Notes: generated from the sequence alone by a model not told the origin. Positions 42,463 to 52,013 are shown, counted from the first letter of the stretch. The stretch: DNA of 64,000 bases from Bradyrhizobium sp. SZCCHNS1050 (GCF_032484785.1 NZ_JAUETR010000001.1:3227501-3291500); one strand, 5' to 3'. A program made the numbers and translations.

Positions 42463-44013
42463 TTATGGCTGCAGACTGCCGATGAAGGCGTCGATGCTGG
42501 CGAGGGCCGGCCTCTGGTCGCCGGCGAACATCCAATGGTCGGCGCCGTCGAGCTCGACGAAGCGCGCGTGACGGATATGGCTGGCGAGATGCCGCCCGGC
42601 CCCGACGAGCACGGCGCGATCGTGGCGACGGTGCAGCACCAGGGTCGGTGCAGCGACCCGGGCGAGCAGGTGGCGGACGTCCGTATCCCTGAAGGCTTCG
42701 AGCAGGCCCTTGATGGCGCCCGGGCTGGATGCCGCGCGAAGCAGTCCGGCCCACCAGGCGCGCGCCTGGGGATCGCCAGCCAGACTCGGTGCGAATGTTT
42801 CGATGCCGGCGGGGCCGCCCCATTCGGCCACCAGCTGCCGCAGCCAGATGCCGTACTGGCTGGCCTGCAGCGCATGCGGATAGCCGGGCGCGGCGCTGCC
42901 CTTGGCGAGCGAGGCGAACAGGATCAGCCCGGCGACTCGTTCGGGATGGTCGGCCGCGAAGGTGATGCAGGCCGGTCCGCCCTCGGAGGCGCCGAGCAGC
43001 ACCGGGCGCCGGCTGCCGGCGGCGTCGAGCACGGTCGCGATGTCGCGCGCCGTCGCCTCCACGCTGGGGCTGAAACCGACCCGGTCGGAGAGCCCGATGC
43101 CGCGGCGATCGAACAGGATCAGGCGGCCGATTCTGGCGAGCGCGGACAGCAAGGCCCGACAGTGCGGCTCCTCCCAGATCCGCTCGACATGCGAGACGAA
43201 GCCGGGCAGCAGCAGAATGTCCTGCGAACCTGTGCCGTAGGTCTGATAGGCGAGATGAACGCCGCCGCCCAGGACATAGCGCGTCGGCGGTGCGCTGTCG
43301 CCTTGCGCCGCAACGCCCTGCGCCAGCAGCGCCAGCGTCTCCGCTTCGGGAGCGACACCGAGCTCGTCGCGCAGGCGCTGCGTCAGGGCGTCGAGATGGC
43401 GCTGGGCGGCGGCGCGGTCGCCGGCCAGCATCAGGCTGCGGATCAGGGCGCGGCCATAGACCTCGCTGAGCGGGTCGAACGCGACGAGGCGTCCGGCGTG
43501 GACCGCAGCCGCGGCATGGTCGCCGGCCGCGCTGCGATCCCGCACCACGCGCTCCAGCGCCTGGACCGCCCGGCCGCGCAAGGCTTCACGCCGGAAGAAC
43601 GCCCATTCCTCGAACTGCGGACAGTCGCCGGGCGTGAAGCCGTCCAGGAAGTCGCTGGAATAGAGGCGGCAGGCCAGCTCGAATTCGCCGCGGTCGCACG
43701 CCGCCTCGAACAGCCGGGATTCGACCTCCAGCTCGACCGCTTCCGCCCACCGAATCGTCGCGCGATCGATGGTGAGGCAGCCGTCGCCGAGTGTGAGCTG
43801 GAGCCGGTGCAGCAGGCGGCGCAGCCGCGCCCGCGCGACCTCCTCGGAACACTCCGGCCAGAGCATCGTCGCCAGAATGTCCCGCGCGACAGGGCCTTTG
43901 GCCTCCGCCAGATAGACCAGCAGAGCGAGGCCCTTGCGCAGCGCCAGCGGGCACGGCTGGCCGTCGCGATGCAGCTCGGGAAAGCCTAATGTCCGGACGC
44001 GGAACTGAACCAT
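42463..44013 (-). CDS. SARP-type regulator fused to an alpha/beta hydrolase
   Basis: This 516-residue protein combines three parts: an OmpR-like winged helix (about 1-90; RKGLALLVYLAEAKGPVARD), a bacterial transcriptional activator (BTAD) helical repeat (about 95-240; FEEWAFFRREALRGRAVQAL) and an alpha/beta hydrolase (about 255-516). The hydrolase part has DILLLPGFVSH, elbow GASEGG (Ser near residue 352), an acid in HRRHDRAVL and His in DGADHWMF. The hydrolase site appears complete, so the regulator may respond to or consume an ester ligand. A divergent MddA-like gene begins 148 bp away and is its likely target. Similar fusions exist in bradyrhizobia by memory. Confidence 0.85.
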   Translation of the reverse strand: MVQFRVRTLGFPELHRDGQPCPLALRKGLALLVYLAEAKGPVARDILATMLWPECSEEVARARLRRLLHRLQLTLGDGCLTIDRATIRWAEAVELEVESRLFEAACDRGEFELACRLYSSDFLDGFTPGDCPQFEEWAFFRREALRGRAVQALERVVRDRSAAGDHAAAAVHAGRLVAFDPLSEVYGRALIRSLMLAGDRAAAQRHLDALTQRLRDELGVAPEAETLALLAQGVAAQGDSAPPTRYVLGGGVHLAYQTYGTGSQDILLLPGFVSHVERIWEEPHCRALLSALARIGRLILFDRRGIGLSDRVGFSPSVEATARDIATVLDAAGSRRPVLLGASEGGPACITFAADHPERVAGLILFASLAKGSAAPGYPHALQASQYGIWLRQLVAEWGGPAGIETFAPSLAGDPQARAWWAGLLRAASSPGAIKGLLEAFRDTDVRHLLARVAAPTLVLHRRHDRAVLVGAGRHLASHIRHARFVELDGADHWMFAGDQRPALASIDAFIGSLQP

Positions 44014-44160
44014 CGGGGGTGCGACCTGGGTGGCTGCGTCCGGGGGACGCTCGGGGGACGGTCGATTGATAGGGCTCAGGCTCGCGCGAGTCGCGACCGG
44101 TCCCAGGATCGGGCGTCTCGATCACGGCCACGCCGTCCTCGCAGCAACAAGGAAACCTTC

Positions 44161-44946
44161 ATGTCCGGGCGTCTCCTCATCATGCTCTACGCCGTCGCGA
44201 GCTATGCCGTCTTTCTTGGGTCGTTCGTGTGGGCGGTCGGTTTCGTCGGCAATTACAACTATCTCACGGCCAAGTCGATCGACGTGGGCGTGTCCAGCGC
44301 CGTGACCGAGGCCGTCGTCGTCGACGCGCTGCTGCTGGCGCTGTTCGCGATCCAGCACAGCGTGATGGCGCGGCCGGCGTTCAAGCGCGCGTTGACGCGC
44401 ATCATTCCGGCGGCGGCCGAGCGCAGCACCTATGTGCTGCTGTCCAGCCTGATCCTGCTGCTGCTGTTCTGGCAATGGCGTCCGATCCCGAGTCCGGTCT
44501 GGCACGTCGAGGGTGTCGCCGCGGGCGTGCTGACCGGCGTGCATTGGCTCGGCTGGCTGATCGCGCTCTCCTCGACCTACATGATCGATCATTTCGACCT
44601 GTTCGGCCTCCGCCAGGCCGTGCTCGCCCTCCGCGGCAGCGCCGGGACGGCGCAACCTTTCAGAACGCCGCTGCTGTATCGGCTGGTGCGCCACCCGCTG
44701 ATGCTGGGCTTCCTGCTGGCCTTCTGGGCCACGCCGGAGATGTCGGTCGGCCACCTGCTGTTCGCCGCCCTCAGCACAGCCTACATCCTGGTCGGGCTGC
44801 AGCTCGAGGAGCGCGATCTGATCGCCCAGTTCGGCGACACCTACCAGCGCTACCGCCGGCGGGTGCCGATGCTGCTGCCGCGACTGATCGGCGGCCGGCG
44901 GACCGCCGAGACGGAGACGGAGGCGGAGGCGCGCGGCGCGCAGTAG
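44161..44946 (+). CDS. mddA: MddA-like methanethiol S-methyltransferase
   Basis: A 261-residue membrane protein with about five hydrophobic segments and the motifs GFVGNYNYLTAKSIDVG, LLALFAIQHSVMARPAFKRA and YRLVRHPLMLGFLLAFWATP. The C-terminal EERDLIAQFGDTYQRYRRRV is the SAM-binding ICMT-like part. MddA makes dimethylsulphide from methanethiol with SAM and is known in Bradyrhizobium. I assign it by pattern; the related NnrU-type proteins are the alternative, but the NYNYLT and HSVMARP motifs favour MddA. The divergent SARP-hydrolase fusion is its probable regulator. Confidence 0.78.
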   Translation: MSGRLLIMLYAVASYAVFLGSFVWAVGFVGNYNYLTAKSIDVGVSSAVTEAVVVDALLLALFAIQHSVMARPAFKRALTRIIPAAAERSTYVLLSSLILLLLFWQWRPIPSPVWHVEGVAAGVLTGVHWLGWLIALSSTYMIDHFDLFGLRQAVLALRGSAGTAQPFRTPLLYRLVRHPLMLGFLLAFWATPEMSVGHLLFAALSTAYILVGLQLEERDLIAQFGDTYQRYRRRVPMLLPRLIGGRRTAETETEAEARGAQ

Positions 44947-45155
44947 CCGGCGCCGGCTCGAGGTCCGCAGGGCTCGTCGGGCACGCTCGCTTTTGATCAC
45001 GGCTTGCCCGGTGCCGCGCCCACGCAGACGTGAATTGGTGCGGGGACCTCAGCACCTATGTCGGGCTTGAATGCTGCGATGCAAAATCACAGCTCGACAG
45101 CCTCCGTTCTCATAAGGCCCTATGGCCTGCCTGTTCAGTCCGAGAGAGATCCGCG

Positions 45156-46346
45156 TTGACCACCATCACGTCCGATTCCGGCGACTCGCTGTCGGCCTGG
45201 ATCACGCTGTTATTGGCCTTTTCCTGCGGGCTGATCGTCGCCAACATCTATTACGCGCAGCCGCTGATCGGGCCGATCAGCGCCGAGCTTGGGCTGCGGC
45301 CGCAGCTCGCGGGACTGCTGGTGACGATGAGCCAGATCGGATACGGCGCAGGTCTCTTGTTCGTGGTGCCGCTCGGCGATCTCATCGAGAACCGCAAGCT
45401 CGTCATCATGACCATCATCGTCGGCGCGGCCGCGCTCGGTTGTGCGGCCCTGGCGACGAGCCCGTCGACATTCCTGCTCTCGGCGCTGCTGATCGGCTTC
45501 GGCTCGGTCGCGGTGCAGATCCTGATCCCCTATGCCGGGCACATGGCGCCGGAGGCGATCCGCGGCCGCACCGTCGGCAACGTCACCACCGGCCTGATGC
45601 TCGGCATCATGCTGGCACGGCCGCTCGCGAGCTTCGTCGCGGCGCATGCCTCCTGGCACGTGATCTATGCGGCCTCGGCCCTCGCCATGGTGATCCTGGC
45701 CGGGGTGTTGCGCCTCGCCCTGCCGCCGCGCGAGCCGCGGGCGCGGCTGAGCTACGGCCAGCTGCTCGGCTCGATGGTCGAGCTCTATCGCGACACGCCG
45801 GCGCTGCGCCGCCGCGCGCTCTACCAGGCCGCGCTGTTCGGCGGCTTCAGCGTGTTCTGGACCACGTCCCCGCTGCTGCTGGCCGGGTCCGATTTCCGGA
45901 TGTCGCAGACCGGCATCGCCCTGTTCGCGCTGGCCGGCGTCGCCGGCGCGATCATGGCGCCGGTCGCCGGCCGCATCGCCGATCGCGGCTGGACGCGACC
46001 GGCGACCGTCGCATCGATGCTGATGTGCGCGATCGGCTTCGCGTTGACGCTTTCGGTTCCACTCGGAACGAACGGGTCGCTGGCCACGCTGGTGATCGCC
46101 GCCATCGCCATCGATTGCGGCGCGCAGCTCAGCCTCATCCTCGGCTATCGCGTGCTGTTCGTGCTCGGCGCCGGCCAGCGCAGCCGGCTGAACGGGCTCT
46201 ATATGACCACCTTCTTCGTCGCCGGGGCGGCGGGCTCCGGGATCGGTGCCTGGGCATATGCGCATGGCGGCTGGACGGCCGCCGCCGCGCTCGGCACGGC
46301 GCTGCCGCTCGCGGCGCTAGCCTATCAGTTCACCGAGCCGAAATGA
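45156..46346 (+). CDS. MFS transporter (DHA-type efflux)
   Basis: The 396-residue protein has twelve hydrophobic segments and the motif-A loop GDLIENRKLVIM between helices 2 and 3. The open frame reaches 42 codons further upstream, but those codons give unlikely residues. I take the TTG (LTTITSDSGDSLSAWITLLL) after GAGAGA. Family members export drugs or metabolites in exchange for protons. The substrate is not known. The 3' end is tail to tail with the dioxygenase gene, with no gap. Confidence 0.85.
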   Translation: MTTITSDSGDSLSAWITLLLAFSCGLIVANIYYAQPLIGPISAELGLRPQLAGLLVTMSQIGYGAGLLFVVPLGDLIENRKLVIMTIIVGAAALGCAALATSPSTFLLSALLIGFGSVAVQILIPYAGHMAPEAIRGRTVGNVTTGLMLGIMLARPLASFVAAHASWHVIYAASALAMVILAGVLRLALPPREPRARLSYGQLLGSMVELYRDTPALRRRALYQAALFGGFSVFWTTSPLLLAGSDFRMSQTGIALFALAGVAGAIMAPVAGRIADRGWTRPATVASMLMCAIGFALTLSVPLGTNGSLATLVIAAIAIDCGAQLSLILGYRVLFVLGAGQRSRLNGLYMTTFFVAGAAGSGIGAWAYAHGGWTAAAALGTALPLAALAYQFTEPK

Positions 46347-47150
46347 TCAGAACGGGCTGCGCTTGAGCCCGGGCACCAGCGCCGCCAGCCGGTCCTTGAT
46401 CCAGGGTGCGGGCGGCAACTTGCCAGTGGGCATCTCGACCGCGGCGGCCGGGTTGCGGCTTACGGCCAACGTGAGGGTCGCCAGATAGTGATCGCGCTCC
46501 TCCTTCACCGCGCAATGCGCGCGGTGTTCGGGATCGGCCTCGGTCGCGACGCGGTCGTTGGCATTGATGACGAGCCGTTGCTTCGGCCGTCCCGTGTAGT
46601 CGGGCACGTTGGTGTAGATGAACTCGTTCAGCGCCTCGGGAAAGAAGGTTTGTCCGGTCAGCACCGTGGCCTCGTCGACAAACACCCTGAAGTGGATGTG
46701 GGTGGCGCGGCCGGCATACCAGCCGGGATAGATGGTCCTGAAGCCGGCCCAGCCGGCGGCGTCGGCCATCTGCGTGCCGCGCAGGAACGTCTTTCCGCTC
46801 TGGTCGAGCTTGTGAGTGTCGCTCTGGCCGGGATAGCCCGAATAGATGCCGCGGGCATCGCAGTGCCAGATGTCGACGCGCGCGCCGGGGAGTGGCGCGC
46901 AGGAGCCGGCCTCGATGACGCGAAGGCGCAGCCTGAGCGGCACGCCCGGCCGGTCCTCGGCGATCTCGGCGCGCACCAGCTTGGGATCGAGATAATAGGG
47001 ACCGGATTCCGACTGCGGCGTCAGGATGCAGGCGTCGTCGGCATTCGCCGATGCGGGAGCTGTCTCCGACGCGGCGCGCGCCGGCGGCGTCAGCAGCGCT
47101 GCGCCCGCCGAGAGCAGGCCGAGAACGCCACGGCGTGTTGCGTTGGTCAG
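46347..47150 (-). CDS. Intradiol ring-cleavage dioxygenase, Tat-type signal, apparent CTG start
   Basis: The catalytic part has the intradiol pattern: GIYSGY and GWYAGRATHIHFRVF supply the Fe(III) Tyr and His ligands, and WHCDARG precedes them. These enzymes open catechol-like rings. An in-frame extension upstream of the first GTG (46976) encodes TRRGVLGLLSAGAALL and a cleavage site ARAASE, a clear twin-arginine signal, and the conserved SGPYYLDP. No ATG, GTG or TTG is available further upstream; a CTG stands five bases after a perfect GGGAGG, so I place the start there. The product would be 267 residues and exported. Substrate could be a plant or lignin aromatic; none is indicated. Confidence 0.82.
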   Translation of the reverse strand: MTNATRRGVLGLLSAGAALLTPPARAASETAPASANADDACILTPQSESGPYYLDPKLVRAEIAEDRPGVPLRLRLRVIEAGSCAPLPGARVDIWHCDARGIYSGYPGQSDTHKLDQSGKTFLRGTQMADAAGWAGFRTIYPGWYAGRATHIHFRVFVDEATVLTGQTFFPEALNEFIYTNVPDYTGRPKQRLVINANDRVATEADPEHRAHCAVKEERDHYLATLTLAVSRNPAAAVEMPTGKLPPAPWIKDRLAALVPGLKRSPF

Positions 47151-47246
47151 AGCAGCCTCCCGCAGTCGAATGCGACGGAAGCGGCAGTCGATCAGCCGGG
47201 CATGGCAACAATCGGACGCCCGGCGGCCATTCGGCCAGGAGCCCGC

Positions 47247-48071
47247 TCACACCTGCGTCAGCGGCTTCTCTCCATGGCGCTCCGAGAGCGTGAAGATCTC
47301 GACGCCGTCGGCGGTGACGCCGACCGAATGCTCGAACTGCGCCGACAGTGAGCGGTCCCGCGTCACCGCGGTCCAGCCGTCGGACAGGATCTTCACATGC
47401 GGCTTGCCGAGATTGATCATCGGCTCGATGGTGAAGAACATGCCGGGCTTGAGCAGCACGCCCTCGCCGGGACGGCCGACATGGATGATGTTCGGCTCGT
47501 CATGGAACAGCCGGCCGAGACCATGGCCGCAGAAGTCGCGCACCACGCTCATGCCCTGCGGCTCGACGAAGCTCTGGATCGCATGGCCGATGTCGCCGGT
47601 GGTGGCGCCGGGCTTCACCGCGGCGATGCCGCGCATCATCGATTCGTAGGTGACCTCGATCAGCCGCTCGGCCTTGCGCGCGATCGGGCCGATCGCATAC
47701 ATGCGGCTGGAATCGCCGTACCAGCCGTCGACGATGAAGGTGACGTCGACATTGATGATGTCGCCTTCCTTCAGCGGCCGGTCGTTCGGCATGCCGTGGC
47801 AGACCACGTGGTTGATCGACGTGCAGGTCGAGTAGCGATAGCCGCGATACATCAGCGTCGCCGGATAGGCGCCGTGGCTGAAGGCGAAGTCCCGGACGAA
47901 ATCGTCGATCCGCGAGGTCGGCACGCCCGGCTTGACGATGTCGGTGAGCGCATCGAGGCACTTCGACACCAGCGCGCCGGCCTTGCGCATGCCGGCAAAG
48001 CCGCTCGGGCCGTGCAGCTTGATCTGGCCGTTCTTGCGCGCAGCGGTGTCGGTCGCTTCGATATAGTTCAT
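47247..48071 (-). CDS. map: Methionine aminopeptidase, type I
   Basis: The 274-residue enzyme removes the initiator methionine from new proteins. All five metal ligands are visible: Asp in NVDVTFIVDG, Asp in WYGDSSRMY, His in FCGHGLG, Glu in FFTIEPMINL and Glu in SAQFEHSVGV. The substrate-contact His in NHVVCHGMP is also present. Length and ligand order are those of ordinary bacterial type I enzymes. The gene is preceded by a weak SD (ACAGG). It is part of the stable flank, which makes the disruption of neighbouring radC easier to see. Confidence 0.96.
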   Translation of the reverse strand: MNYIEATDTAARKNGQIKLHGPSGFAGMRKAGALVSKCLDALTDIVKPGVPTSRIDDFVRDFAFSHGAYPATLMYRGYRYSTCTSINHVVCHGMPNDRPLKEGDIINVDVTFIVDGWYGDSSRMYAIGPIARKAERLIEVTYESMMRGIAAVKPGATTGDIGHAIQSFVEPQGMSVVRDFCGHGLGRLFHDEPNIIHVGRPGEGVLLKPGMFFTIEPMINLGKPHVKILSDGWTAVTRDRSLSAQFEHSVGVTADGVEIFTLSERHGEKPLTQV

Positions 48072-48127
48072 GGGCCTGTTTCGTTCTCAGGGGTGTCGCG
48101 GGGTGATCGCCTAATTTAATGATCGTG

Positions 48128-48159
48128 CCGGCCGGTGCAAGCCGGGTGTGCACGGCCGG
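48128..48159 (-). terminator. Hairpin between mscS-type gene and map
   Basis: Arms CCGGCCGGTGC and GCACGGCCGG pair with one bulge around an 11-nt loop, directly after the channel gene stop in its direction of transcription. No T-run follows, so it is a weak candidate for a terminator. Confidence 0.35.
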
Positions 48160-48168
48160 ATCTGCCGC

Positions 48169-49488
48169 CTAGCCGGTCGGCACCTCCAGCGTGGTCTCCA
48201 CCGGCAGCGCACCTCCGCGAACGCGAAGCTCTCGCACCGGATACGGCACCCTGATGCCCTCGCGCTTGAAGGCCTCCCACAGCGCCAGCATCACCTCGCT
48301 CTTGACGCTGTCCATGTAGCTGGGGTCGGCGATCCATGTGGTCAGCGAGAACTTCATGCCGGCCTCGGTGAACTCGGTCAGCAGGCAGTTCGGCGCCTTC
48401 GATTTCAAGGTGCGCGGCGTCTCGGCCGCGATCTCGGTGGCGAGCTTGCAGACGACCCGGGGATCGGCGTCGTAGTTGGTGCCGAAATTGACCTTCACCA
48501 GCGTGTTCTTGTCGGTGTAGGTCCAGTTGGTCACCTTCTGGGTGACGAGGTCCTCGTTCGGGATCAGGAACTCGCGGCCGTCGCCGGCGGCGACCGAGAT
48601 GTAGCGCGTGTTCATCGCGCTGATGCGCCCCGAGCTGTCGCCGATGGTCACGAGATCGCCCGGCTTCACCGATTTGTCGGCCAGCAGGATGATGCCGGCG
48701 ACGAAATTGGCGACGATGCGCTGCAGGCCGAGGCCGATACCGACACCGGCGGCGCCGGAGAAGATCGCGAGCGCCGACAGGTTGATGCCGACCGCGCTGA
48801 TCGCAATCGCGACGCCGAGGATCATCAGGCCCATGCGGACCATCTTGATCAGGAGCACCTGGATCGACGGCGTCAGGTCGGTCGAGCGCGTGATGCGGCT
48901 CTCGACGAAATTGCTGGCGATGTTGGTCAGCCACAGCACCGCGAGCAGCAGCACGCCGAGCTTGATCACCAGCAGCGGCGTCAGCCTGAGGCCGCCGAGC
49001 ACGACCGAGATGGAATCGAGCGCGTCGACGACGTTGTCGAGCTGGCCGATGATGCTGAGCGCGGCAACCAGCCAGGCCGAGATCGACACGATCTGCACGA
49101 TGAAGGTGCTGCGGATCACCGAGGTGATCAGCCGGATCACGAGCCAGGCGAGCGCCAGCTTGAGCGCGACGGCGAGCAGGTAGCTGCGGCTCGGCCAGGT
49201 CCACAGCAACATGCCGGTGCGGGCGATCCGCATCAGGATCACGAACACGACCGTGGTGACGCTCTCCAGCAGCACCCGTAGCAGCTGCCGCAGCGGGCCA
49301 GGCCAGCCCATCGCCAGCGAAGTCAGGTCGATGCGCGCACGCACGGCGGCGCTCGCCGCAAAGGCGATGCCGGCGCCGCTCAGCACCAGCCCGAGTTGAA
49401 GATAGAACCACGGCGAGGTGACCTCGGCGCCGATCGAGCGGCCAACGGTCTGCAGGAAGTCGAGAACGTCTTTCAGGTCGAGGTCCAT
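48169..49488 (-). CDS. MscS-family mechanosensitive channel
   Basis: A 439-residue protein with about five membrane segments in the first 250 residues. The pore-lining helix is AIFSGAAGVGIGLGLQRIVA, followed by NFVAGIILLADKSVKPGD, the hallmark of MscS. The beta domain (VTIGDSSGRISAMNTRYISV) and a cytoplasmic alpha/beta part come after. It should open under membrane tension to release solutes on hypo-osmotic shock. The extra N-terminal helices resemble the YbdG/large-MscS type rather than small MscS. It stands between map and a divergent ion antiporter gene, both fitting osmotic homeostasis. Confidence 0.92.
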   Translation of the reverse strand: MDLDLKDVLDFLQTVGRSIGAEVTSPWFYLQLGLVLSGAGIAFAASAAVRARIDLTSLAMGWPGPLRQLLRVLLESVTTVVFVILMRIARTGMLLWTWPSRSYLLAVALKLALAWLVIRLITSVIRSTFIVQIVSISAWLVAALSIIGQLDNVVDALDSISVVLGGLRLTPLLVIKLGVLLLAVLWLTNIASNFVESRITRSTDLTPSIQVLLIKMVRMGLMILGVAIAISAVGINLSALAIFSGAAGVGIGLGLQRIVANFVAGIILLADKSVKPGDLVTIGDSSGRISAMNTRYISVAAGDGREFLIPNEDLVTQKVTNWTYTDKNTLVKVNFGTNYDADPRVVCKLATEIAAETPRTLKSKAPNCLLTEFTEAGMKFSLTTWIADPSYMDSVKSEVMLALWEAFKREGIRVPYPVRELRVRGGALPVETTLEVPTG

Positions 49489-49697
49489 CAGCGGGGTCTC
49501 GGAGGGGAACAGTGGCGCGGGTTGGCCGGATCTGCGGAATTTAGTTCGGTTTCGTCACAGGCGATTGCCGCGAAATATACCCCGAACGCGGGCAAGGATG
49601 GAAAAATGGGCATATCGCCGCGATAAGAGCAAATCCGGTTGGCGTGCAAGTGTGGCGACGATAAGGATGTAAAACTCGGATCCATCAACGTTTTTTC

Positions 49698-51491
49698 ATG
49701 TCATCCCTCGACGCCGTCAGCATTGCGATCCTCCTCGGTGCGGTCCTCGTCATGGCCGGCATCCTGTCGAGCCTGCTGGCGTTGCGCTTCGGCGCACCGC
49801 TGCTGCTGGTGTTCCTGGTGATCGGCATGCTGGCGGGCGATTCCGGCCCTGGTCATATCGAATTTCAGGACGTCCGTACCACCTATCTGGTGGGCTCCGT
49901 CGCGCTGGCGCTGATCCTGTTCGACGGCGGTCTGCGTACGCGCTTCCAGAGCATCCGCACCGTGCTGGCGCCCTCGATGGTGCTTGCGACCGTCGGCGTG
50001 CTGATGACCGCCTTCATCACCGCGCCCGTGGCGAAATATGCCCTCGACCTCGGCTGGACCGAGGCGATGCTGGTCGGCGCCGTCATCGCCTCGACGGATG
50101 CGGCGGCCGTGTTCCTGCTGGTCCACGCCCAGGGCCTGCGGCTGCGCCCGCGTGTCGGTGCCACGCTGGAGGCGGAGTCCGGCAGCAATGATCCGTTCGC
50201 GGTGTTCCTCACCCTGATGCTGGTCGAGCTGATCTCGGTCGGTCACGGGTCGTTCGGACATTTCGTGTTCGAGCTGATCCGCGAGGCGGTGCTCGGCACG
50301 CTGTTCGGCATCGTCGGCGGCCGCCTCGTCGTCATCGGCCTCAACAAGGTCGCGCTGCCGCAGGGCCTCCACGCGCCGTTCGTGACCACGGCCGCGCTGG
50401 TGATCTTCGGCATGGCGCAGATCGCCCACGGCTCCGGCTTCCTCGCGGTCTATCTCGCCGGCCTCATCGTCGGCAACCGGCCGACCCGCGCGCACAACTC
50501 TGTCGTCACCTTCCTCGACGCCGCGACGTGGCTCGCCCAGATCGTGATGTTCGTGCTGCTCGGGCTGCTGGTGTCGCCGCAGCGGCTGCTCGACAGCCTC
50601 CTGCCGGCGATTGCTGTTGCGCTGATGCTGATGCTGGTGGCGCGACCCGTTGCGGTGTTTGTCTGCCTCTATCCGTTCCGCTTCAACTGGCGGGAGAAGG
50701 CGTTCATCGCCTGGACCGGCCTGCGCGGCGCGGTCGCGATCTTCCTCGCCTCGATCCCGCTGCTGGTCGGCCTGTCCAGCGCCTATCTCTATTTCGACGT
50801 CGCGTTCGTGGTCGTGATCATCTCGCTGCTGGCGCAGGGCTGGACGCTCGGCGTGGCCGCGCGCAAGCTGCACGTGGCGCTGCCGCGCACGGATCGGGGC
50901 CCGCGCCGCATCGAGCTCGATCTGCCCGGCCAGCTCGAGCAGCAGCTGGTCGGCTATTCGATCCGCTCCAAGAGCCTGTACTTCCGCCGCGGCCTGATCC
51001 CGTCCTGGTCGAAGCCGACCCTGGTGATCCGTAACGAGCAGATTCTGTCGCCGCCCGAGGCCGAGCCGATCGCGCCGGGGGACTATCTCTATCTGCTGGC
51101 GCCGCCGGAAAAGGCCGAGTCGCTCGACCGCTTCTTCGTCGACATGCCGCCGTCGGCCGCGCCCGACCCGCATCTGCTCGGCGACTTCATGGTCTCGGCC
51201 GAGCATACGCTCGACGAGGTCGCCGGCATCTACGGCGTCAAGCTCGGCGAGGGCGAGGACAAGCTGACGCTCGCCGACTATTTCGACATCCATCTCGACA
51301 ACGCGCCGAAGGAAGGCGCGACCGTGGCGCTCGACACCATCGTGCTGGTCGCCCGCTCGATCTCCGGCGGCCGCGTCAACGTGGTCGGACTGCGTCTGCC
51401 GGAGGACGAGGAGGATGTGCCGGTGCTGACGCGCAAGGAGCGGATGAAGCGCAAGCTGGCCAGTGTCTGGTCGTCGGTCGCAGGGGTGTGA
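49698..51491 (+). CDS. cvrA: Potassium/proton antiporter, CPA1 family with C-terminal regulatory domain
   Basis: The 597-residue protein has twelve or so membrane segments. The ion-binding region is LILFDGGLRT and AVIASTDAAAVFLLV, plus SGSNDPFAVFLTLM. The cytoplasmic tail holds a TrkA_C-like domain (about 400-480; LVGYSIRSKSLYFRRGLIPS, PGDYLYLLAPPEKAESL) and a CorC/HlyC-like transporter-associated part (about 490-570). This layout is that of NhaP2/CvrA K+/H+ antiporters, which extrude potassium and adjust cell volume at low osmolarity. Gene symbol by analogy. The upstream region holds a clear leader of about 200 bp shared with the divergent channel gene. Confidence 0.88.
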   Translation: MSSLDAVSIAILLGAVLVMAGILSSLLALRFGAPLLLVFLVIGMLAGDSGPGHIEFQDVRTTYLVGSVALALILFDGGLRTRFQSIRTVLAPSMVLATVGVLMTAFITAPVAKYALDLGWTEAMLVGAVIASTDAAAVFLLVHAQGLRLRPRVGATLEAESGSNDPFAVFLTLMLVELISVGHGSFGHFVFELIREAVLGTLFGIVGGRLVVIGLNKVALPQGLHAPFVTTAALVIFGMAQIAHGSGFLAVYLAGLIVGNRPTRAHNSVVTFLDAATWLAQIVMFVLLGLLVSPQRLLDSLLPAIAVALMLMLVARPVAVFVCLYPFRFNWREKAFIAWTGLRGAVAIFLASIPLLVGLSSAYLYFDVAFVVVIISLLAQGWTLGVAARKLHVALPRTDRGPRRIELDLPGQLEQQLVGYSIRSKSLYFRRGLIPSWSKPTLVIRNEQILSPPEAEPIAPGDYLYLLAPPEKAESLDRFFVDMPPSAAPDPHLLGDFMVSAEHTLDEVAGIYGVKLGEGEDKLTLADYFDIHLDNAPKEGATVALDTIVLVARSISGGRVNVVGLRLPEDEEDVPVLTRKERMKRKLASVWSSVAGV

Positions 51492-51494
51492 GCG

Positions 51495-52013
51495 TCATTC
51501 TGCCGCCGGCAGGACGGCGATCGAGATCGCATTCTCCGGCGCGCCGCTGACCTGCAGCACGAAAGGCTTTGATCCCAGCTCGTACTTCATGGTCTTGCGA
51601 ATGCCGTCGCAATCGGTGGCGCCGCTGAAGCCGGCCGGCTTGAGGATCTTGCCGTCCTGCACCACGTCGATCCAGGCCGCGGCCGACAGGCTGATGGTGT
51701 AGACGCCGGCCTTGGGCGCTCCGGCGATCCGCGTGAGGCCGGCGAAGCTGCCGTCCCTGGGCGCGCGCTCCGGCGGCATCGCCAGCTTGGCGTCAGCCGT
51801 CGGACGCAGCTCCAGCACAATCCCGGTCGCGGGAATAACGGCCATCTCGGCGCCAGATACGAGCTTCTCGCGGTCGGCTGCGGTCAGCGCGGCGTGCTCG
51901 CGCGCGATGTCCCATTTGAACTTGTCGCAGCCGCTCGGTTCGGCGGCAACCGCAGCCGAGTTCGCGGCCACCGTAACGAGGAAGGCGGTCGTGGCGGGAC
52001 GGATCAGGATCAT
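51495..52013 (-). CDS. Exported hypothetical protein
   Basis: I use the internal ATG, which begins a normal signal peptide (MILIRPATTAFLVTVAANSA, cleavage after AVAA); 14 codons upstream in the open frame are basic and unlikely. The mature 150 residues look beta-rich (TGIVLELRPTADAKLAMPPE, AGVYTISLSAAAWIDVVQDG) with two Cys, one in CDKFKWDIAREHA and one in DCDGIRK. They resemble a conserved rhizobial periplasmic family without known function. Tail to tail with the antiporter gene (3 bp). Confidence 0.75.
   Translation of the reverse strand: MILIRPATTAFLVTVAANSAAVAAEPSGCDKFKWDIAREHAALTAADREKLVSGAEMAVIPATGIVLELRPTADAKLAMPPERAPRDGSFAGLTRIAGAPKAGVYTISLSAAAWIDVVQDGKILKPAGFSGATDCDGIRKTMKYELGSKPFVLQVSGAPENAISIAVLPAAE

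Noticed and set aside
49701..51293. 530-codon frame opposite the antiporter gene
   Set aside because: Asp/Arg/Gln-rich antisense translation with no membrane or enzyme motifs.
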